Below are positions 58,563-64,000 of a stretch of DNA of 64,000 nucleotides, one piece after another. Source of the stretch: Euborellia annulipes (Eukaryota > Arthropoda > Insecta > Dermaptera > Anisolabididae). Each line of letters starts with the position of its first letter. The first letter of the stretch is position 1. Both the position numbers and the translations under genes were made by a program. The notes beneath the pieces are model-generated. The model was given only the letters and a program-made list of their open reading frames with translations, was not told the origin of the DNA and did not search any database. The stretch is taken from contig JAKCPI010001597.1 of NCBI GenBank assembly GCA_023213315.1, forward strand, positions 1-64,000, written 5' to 3'.

Positions 58563-59120
58563 TCTGGTCTGTCTGTGTGTGGGTGGGTGGGTGTGTGTGT
58601 GTGTGTGTGGGTGTGTGTGTGTGTGTGTTCAATTTTAAGCATGAAGGAATTGAGCTAGGAGGTTGAAATTTTATATTTAAGTTAAACACCCCCCGGGACC
58701 GGAAAAAATAAGCTTTTAATCAAATTCGGCCAAAGAGTACTAGTACTTTACTGATGTACTTTTTCAGTTTTTTTCGATTTTCTCAAAATTTGCTCCAACG
58801 ATTTTTTTTTAAATTCAAAAAATCAATTATTTTTTAGATGCTCTTTCAAATGTATATTCTCGTTTTGCAATTGAAATCTTCTGAAGACCACTTTACTCTT
58901 GTATTTCATAGGGAAGATAGGAGAAATGGTTGCCATGGTAACAAAATATAAATATTTTCCCATACTTATAAATTTTACATCTGAATTCAAATATTCCCTA
59001 CTGCCGGGAACTAAATACATGTCGACACAAAAAATCTGGTGTGACAAGCACAGTACACAACTTTCGATTACCGAAGGTAAGAGAAAGTTGTGTGCTGTGC
59101 GCCAGTCACACCAGATTTTT
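58563..59120 (-). repeat. R1 repeat lacking the 3' hairpin
   Basis: Begins at the TG microsatellite (58568-58628) and runs through CACCCCCCGGGACCGGAAAA, TGGTTGCCATGGTAACAAAA and the complete 5' hairpin to CACACCAGATTTTTTC. Confidence 0.93.
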
Positions 59121-59837
59121 TCTTTTTTAATCAAAAATTTTTTTTCATCTACCAATCTGTAACATTTTTTTTTCCCAACAGAGATAAAGAGAATAAAAAT
59201 ACAAATAAATCAGTTCTTTTAATTGGCATCTGGGCATCTTTTTATTATTGCGCGTTTACAAATCAAATCAAATTTACGATTGGGGAATGATAAAACATGC
59301 AAACAATAACGGTAAATATAAGAATATTCAATGAATTTTTTTTTTTTCATTATTATTATTGAAGAAGCAAAATGGCTTTCAGCACCTATCAAAGGCTTTT
59401 TGATTTGTATGTTTTAATTCGATTAATTAGTCGTCTATTGTTTGCAAGTTTATGCGAAACAATTGTATTATAATCAATACACACACAATGACGAACGAAC
59501 GACTGACTCTTCTTGTTTGTCAGCAGTAATAAAATTCGAGTTACAAAAAAAAAAAACTGGCGTAAATAATTAAATTTTATAGACAAATTATTAAATAATT
59601 AGGTAATTTAAGTTACAAGCAGCGTATCAGATGTCTATTTTGGCTAATCGTCACGCCATTTTGATAGAGAAATTCAGTAACTATTAGGCTTTGTCAAAAA
59701 TATATACAAAATTTCGCTAATTTCATCTCCAGCCATCTCCAAGGGATCGGAGAAGGTGAGAAAGAAACTCCCTCACATGTTCTCAAGATTATTATTATTA
59801 TTGTTGACGATTTGAAACTGGACAAGATCTTGATCAA
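59121..59837. other. AT-rich stretch without recognised feature
   Basis: Nothing recognised. Confidence 0.5.
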
Positions 59838-60471
59838 TATAGACTACCAAAGGTGGTTAACTTGTCGAGTTTTATGAGGAGATGGTCCTCATCAAGATTA
59901 TTAAAACACTTAATTTTTGGCAAATTTAAGATAATAAAGAACAAATTTGTCAAAAATTAAGATAAAGATTTGAAAATGATAAGAAATTTATTTTCTGTGA
60001 TAAAATGGTGGATATTTTCTGTATTTGACCCATCTACTACTCTTATGAATATTTCATTTAATTCATTAAGTACGTGGATAGTGTTCTTAATACTTCCTTT
60101 AACTTATTGGCTTATCCCGTCTCGTCTTTCAGTTTTATGAAACAATATTATTTTAACTCTTTACAAATTTGCCAAAAATTAAGAATGGTTCTCATCGAGA
60201 TTATTAAAACACTTAATTTTTGGCAAATTTGTGTTTTATTATCTTAAATTTGCCAAAAATTAAGTGTCTTAATAATCTTGATTTGAATTTCTGAATTTGT
60301 GTTTTATTATCTTAAATTTGCCAAAAATTAAGTGTTTTAATAATCTTGATTTGAATTTCTGAATTTGTGTTTTATTATCTTAAATTTGCGAAAAATTAAG
60401 TGATTTAATAATCTTGATGAGGACCATCCCCTCATAAAAATCGACAAGTAACCACCTTTGGAAGTCTATAT
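59838..60471. repeat. fold-back element with internal 68-bp tandem repeats
   Basis: Outer arms ATATAGACTACCAAAGGTGG and complement near 60440-60471. The interior holds three 68-bp direct units starting 60226, 60294 and 60362 (AATTTGTGTTTTATTATCTT). The word TTTGCCAAAAATTAAG and its complement recur about seven times. Confidence 0.85.
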
Positions 60472-60529
60472 TATAATTATTCTTTTTTTTTTTTTTTTTT
60501 TGAAGAATTTAAAGTGGCTGTTGTATTTA

Positions 60530-60640
60530 AACAGTAGATAGGAAAGGAGAATGCAGCCAGGTATTAAGTCTCCACGAACAGAGAGTTTAATTTCGTGGAG
60601 ACTTAATACCTGGCTGCATTCTCCTTTCCTATCTACTGTT
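60530..60640. repeat. hairpin with ~48-bp perfect arms
   Basis: AACAGTAGATAGGAAAGGAG through TCCACGAA is mirrored without visible mismatch at 60592-60640, with a 13-base loop. Likely a young MITE or fold-back; a small-RNA precursor cannot be excluded. Confidence 0.8.
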
Positions 60641-61504
60641 ATAATTATTCTTTAAAAAGAATAATAACCGAACTAGAAATATTATTAATTTAGTTTAAAC
60701 AAGAAACCGTTGGCTCTAGTTGAAATGCTATCAGTTAAAAAATAATCAATATAAAATTAATTAATTAGAAAAACATTTAGTGATATGTAACTGTTATGTG
60801 TATTACCGTGTTGAGTGTCGAAACACGTATTAAGTATTTATTCCAATAAATAAACAAATCGAAACATATCGCCAAGTCTTTTTCAAATTAATTAATTTTA
60901 TAATAACTTTTCATTTGGCCTGGCAACGGAGAAGAGCAACAGTCACTGTAATCGTTACAATTAAGTTTTAAGCTCGGGATTGGTGATCCATCCTCCAGTA
61001 TTTTAAAAATTCGTATAATAAAGTCGAACCACTAAACAGTAGCCGAAAAGGGTTTAAAAAAAAAATTTTCATCTACTTATTATTAATTTAATTTTTGTAA
61101 TAATAAATCTTATTCAGTCTGTCCTGGAATAATTATGATCCCATTTATAGGCCACTTGGCCCACCAGCATCTTTTTCCCCAACAAAATCATGAAATATGT
61201 TATTATAAAAAAGCAATGATTTATCAACATTTTTTTCTAGTTATATGGGCATCATAATTAAGTTCTATGTATAAATTATTTTTATATAATGTAGACTAAA
61301 TTTATAAGATCGTTACGATTATGCCCTTCTTTATTTTTTTAAATAAATTTTCTTTTTGTATATTTAATTTTTTATTGTTTTATTAACGTTTTAAGGAGTG
61401 CGTGCATCTGTGATTCCGTGGGGTACCTATTTAAATATTTATAAATAGTTTTATTTATTAAGTAAAATAGATAGAATTAAATTTATGTGTATGGGCTTAA
61501 TTTA
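60641..61504. other. AT-rich stretch without recognised feature
   Basis: 60808-60850 has GTGTCGAAACACGTATTAAG, a GAAAC hairpin without the other hammerhead box. Confidence 0.45.
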
Positions 61505-62468
61505 TAAAAAAATCTGGTGTGACTGTCGCACAGCACACAACTTTCTCTTACCTTCGGTAATCGAAAGTTGTGTTCTGTGCTTGTCACACCAGATTTTTTG
61601 TGTCGACATATATTTAGTTTCCGCCAATATATTTTTTTTTTTTTTTATTTAAACATTCACACTTTTTTCTCATTCACACTCACACACACACACATTCACA
61701 CAGTCTTTTCGGCAACTTAGGCCATTTAAGACTTTGACGATAACCGTTGTATTGAAAATATTTATTGTGGGTTCAGGCATTTCTATTTAAGCCATCTGGT
61801 ATCCAGATGGCTTAAATAAAATCATCGGACTGCCTGGGTCCGAACCCGCGACGTTTGGTATAGGAGGTAGGCACGCTACCTACTACGCCACACCCGGGGG
61901 CTCCGCCAATATATTAGAATTAAAGATGTCAAATTTATAAACATGGGAAAATATTTATATTTTGTTACCATGGCAACCATTTCTCCTATCTTCTTTATGA
62001 AGCACAAGAGTAAAGTGTGCTTCAAACAATTTTGAGGGCAAAACGAGAATATACATTTGAAAGAGCATCTAAAAAATAATTGATTTTTGAATTTTAATCA
62101 AAATCGTTAGAGCGAATTTTGAAAAAATCGAAAAAAACTGAAAAAGTACATCAGTAAAGTACTAGTACTCTTTGGCCGATTTTGATTAAAAGCTTATTTT
62201 TCCGGTCCCGGGGGGTGTTCAACTTAAATATAAAATTTCAACCTCGTAGCTCAATTCCTTCATGCTTAAAATTGAACACACACACACACACACACACACA
62301 GACACACACACACACAGACAGACCATGTCGCGAAAATCACTTTTTTGGATTCAGGGGACCTCAAAACGTAAAGATCCATCAAAATCTCGACATCGAATTT
62401 TTGACATGAATCCAATACTTTCTCTCTATATATATATTACATATATACATAGGTAAGAGAAAGTAAAA
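61505..62468 (+). repeat. R1 repeat holding a SINE-1
   Basis: Complete R1: 5' hairpin (AAAAATCTGGTGTGACTGTC), then, after the SINE, TTACCATGGCAACCATTTCT, a CA microsatellite (62276-62315) and the 3' hairpin ending AGGTAAGAGAAAGT. Confidence 0.95.
61634..61901 (-). mobile_element. SINE-1, full length, with 14-bp target duplication
   Basis: Exact duplications TCCGCCAATATATT at 61620-61633 and 61902-61915. On the minus strand, the tRNA-like head starts near 61901 and has B box GGGTTCGGACCCAGGCAG; the A-tail is the T-run after 61633. The 14-bp duplication and A-tail indicate LINE-type retrotransposition. Confidence 0.94.
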
Positions 62469-63030
62469 ATCGACCAAGAAGTTGTAAAACTTTCCCCTGT
62501 TAATTATTTAATTATTTTTTTTTTTTAATTTCGTTTAACGCCGTACAACAATATAACAAGGTAATATCAATTTCGCTCTTTTTTGTTATCAATTTTTGAC
62601 AGTGATAAAGATATCATTTACACGTAAATTAAATTTTTCATAGGCTATTAATTATCAAAAATGTTGTGAATAAATGTGATATAAATGGTAAAGTAAAAGC
62701 GATTATTTTATAATATTGCTCATTTGGTTGTAACAGAGATAAAACAATATTTTATTTTTTTATTTTTGAAATTTGAAAATAGCAACTCGAATTTCTATAC
62801 TCTTTTTTTATAATAATTTTTATGTGTAAGGTATATGTTAATTTTTAGTCAAGTAAAGTAAAATTAAAGCAATTCCGAATTCGGGTGGGTGGCACCGAAA
62901 AACCAGCGTGTGGAACGTCACCTACTAGACCTCGATATACACTATAACCCCTAAATGGTCTAAACATGGAGTGATATATTTCAATATTTGTGTTTGATGT
63001 AATACTCCATTTGTCTGTTGTGTTAAATGA
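62469..63030. other. AT-rich stretch without recognised feature
   Basis: Nothing recognised. Confidence 0.5.
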
Positions 63031-63268
63031 TGAATAGTGAATAATAGAACAACAGAATATAGAAAATAGCTTTATTTATTCTTTGGGCTACCGATTTCGT
63101 CCAAAGGACATCATCAGGCCAGCGTTATTGAAATATAAAATAGTATATACATGGTTTTTATGATTTTTCAATAACGCTGGCCTGATGATGTCCTTTGGAC
63201 GAAATCGATAGTCCAAAGAATAAATAAAGATATTTTCTACCTTCTGTTGTTCTATTATTCACTATTCA
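63031..63268. repeat. palindromic element with hammerhead-like cores
   Basis: Arms TGAATAGTGAATAATAGAAC and complement, spacer about 40 bp. The minus strand (63124 to 63078) reads GCTGGC, CTGATGA, extra T, stem II GTCC/GGAC with loop TTT, GAAA, TCG, GTA, GCCCAAAG; stem I is GGC/GCC. The plus copy (63173-63216) has the same core but GTC-CAAAG, so stem I is lost. Confidence 0.68.
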
Positions 63269-64000
63269 TTTCAATATTTATTCGTATAAACACTTGATAG
63301 GTATCATTCATTTCCCTAAACTTTTTTTTCCCCTCTCGGCACCTGAAGCCAATTGGGGTTATAGTTAGGGTTGCCACTTATATATATATTTAGAAGATTA
63401 ATTTTCATTAATCTTATCTTTAATAAAAGAATCGACATCCTCGTATATATTATTTTTTTCTTGGGATATTAATGAAGATAACTTTAAAGATTAATCTTAT
63501 TTAAAGGAAGAAGAAGCAATTGGGGCGGGAGCAAGATAAAAAGATAATATTTAGAGGTGTGCAATTTTGCCCATTTTAGTTTCTATTTTATCGCGGTTTT
63601 CTATCGAATTACCTTGGGCTGGGTCGATATAATATACCCTCCCTCAGATATTAAGGCCTATTAATACCAGGGGCGGGAGTGAGCGATCCGCTCTCGCGCT
63701 GCGCTATCGGCTCGTTAATTTATGGATCATGTCATGCCGAATTGTAGAATGGTGGGAGAGGATCATCCCCTTCCCTCTCTCTCTCCTCGCAATGGTCAAT
63801 ATGGATGGCATATAAATGCTTTATACGATTACCAGTAACCCAAAAAATTTATAACACTAAATAAATCGGGTTAAATAAATTACATGATATAGTAAAAAAA
63901 AATATGTTTTTTCTTCTATGTTATTTCATATGAATTAACTGAAAATTATCCAGAATCTAAACCCGTTGAAAAGTCATTATAAAATTTAAAAAAAAAAACT
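63269..64000. other. AT-rich stretch; small GC-richer patch
   Basis: 63660-63720 is GC-richer (GATCCGCTCTCGCGCTGCGC) without an open frame or recognised repeat. Confidence 0.5.

Noticed and set aside
60226..60420. 68-bp direct repeats as a CRISPR array
   Set aside because: Units are contiguous without spacers, AT-rich, inside a eukaryotic fold-back element, and no cas-like genes exist.

Overview
This window is AT-rich, intron-dominated, repeat-packed eukaryotic (metazoan) DNA. The only conserved protein-coding gene I can support is a pancreatic-lipase-family (alpha/beta hydrolase) gene of arthropod-like sequence on the minus strand. It is seen as four internal exons (50766-50901, 39812-39945, 23646-23897, 16266-16442) whose splice sites and phases join perfectly into 233 codons. 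The introns are 10.8, 15.9 and 7.2 kb long. First and last exons were not found, including the one carrying the catalytic His. The organism is probably an arthropod, possibly a crustacean or other marine arthropod; this rests only on the lipase type and the repeat style.

Layout. 1-4887 is a satellite array of about 12 monomers of roughly 405-424 bp that continues off the left edge. Most of the rest is intron filled with dispersed repeats: (i) R1, a very abundant family of about 0.6-0.9 kb with a hairpin at each end, about 20 full or partial copies on both strands; (ii) SINE-1, tRNA-derived, with target-site duplications, inserted into R1 copies at 11.5, 56.8 and 61.6 kb; (iii) SINE-2, tRNA(Arg)-like, present as an inverted pair at 39.1-39.36 kb; (iv) hAT-like MITEs with 8-bp duplications (10.4, 27.3, 40.9, 47.6 kb); (v) a PIF/Harbinger-like MITE with TAA duplications (56.1 kb); (vi) TA-flanked MITEs (29.8, 35.1, 43.7 kb); (vii) a 616-bp MITE, M1, with TTAA-type flanks, present as two opposite copies at 12.5 and 23.0 kb that bracket the last visible lipase exon; (viii) large fold-back elements (16.5, 41.4-43.0, 59.8-60.5 kb); (ix) a short 3' fragment of a non-LTR retrotransposon reverse transcriptase (45.3-45.7 kb).

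The most interesting signal is a set of palindromic elements (6.5, 8.3, 47.1, 54.0, 63.1 kb, with degenerate relatives elsewhere) that carry hammerhead-ribozyme-like cores: CTGANGA, a stem II hairpin, GAAA, a very short stem III, a cleavable GUC/GUA/GUU triplet and a complementary stem I. Hammerhead motifs are known from Penelope-like retroelements and small metazoan retrozymes, so these look like non-autonomous relatives of such elements. A second point is that the inverted repeats flanking lipase exons predict pre-mRNA pairing, with possible circular RNA or exon skipping. Most other small open reading frames are translations of repeats and are not annotated as genes.
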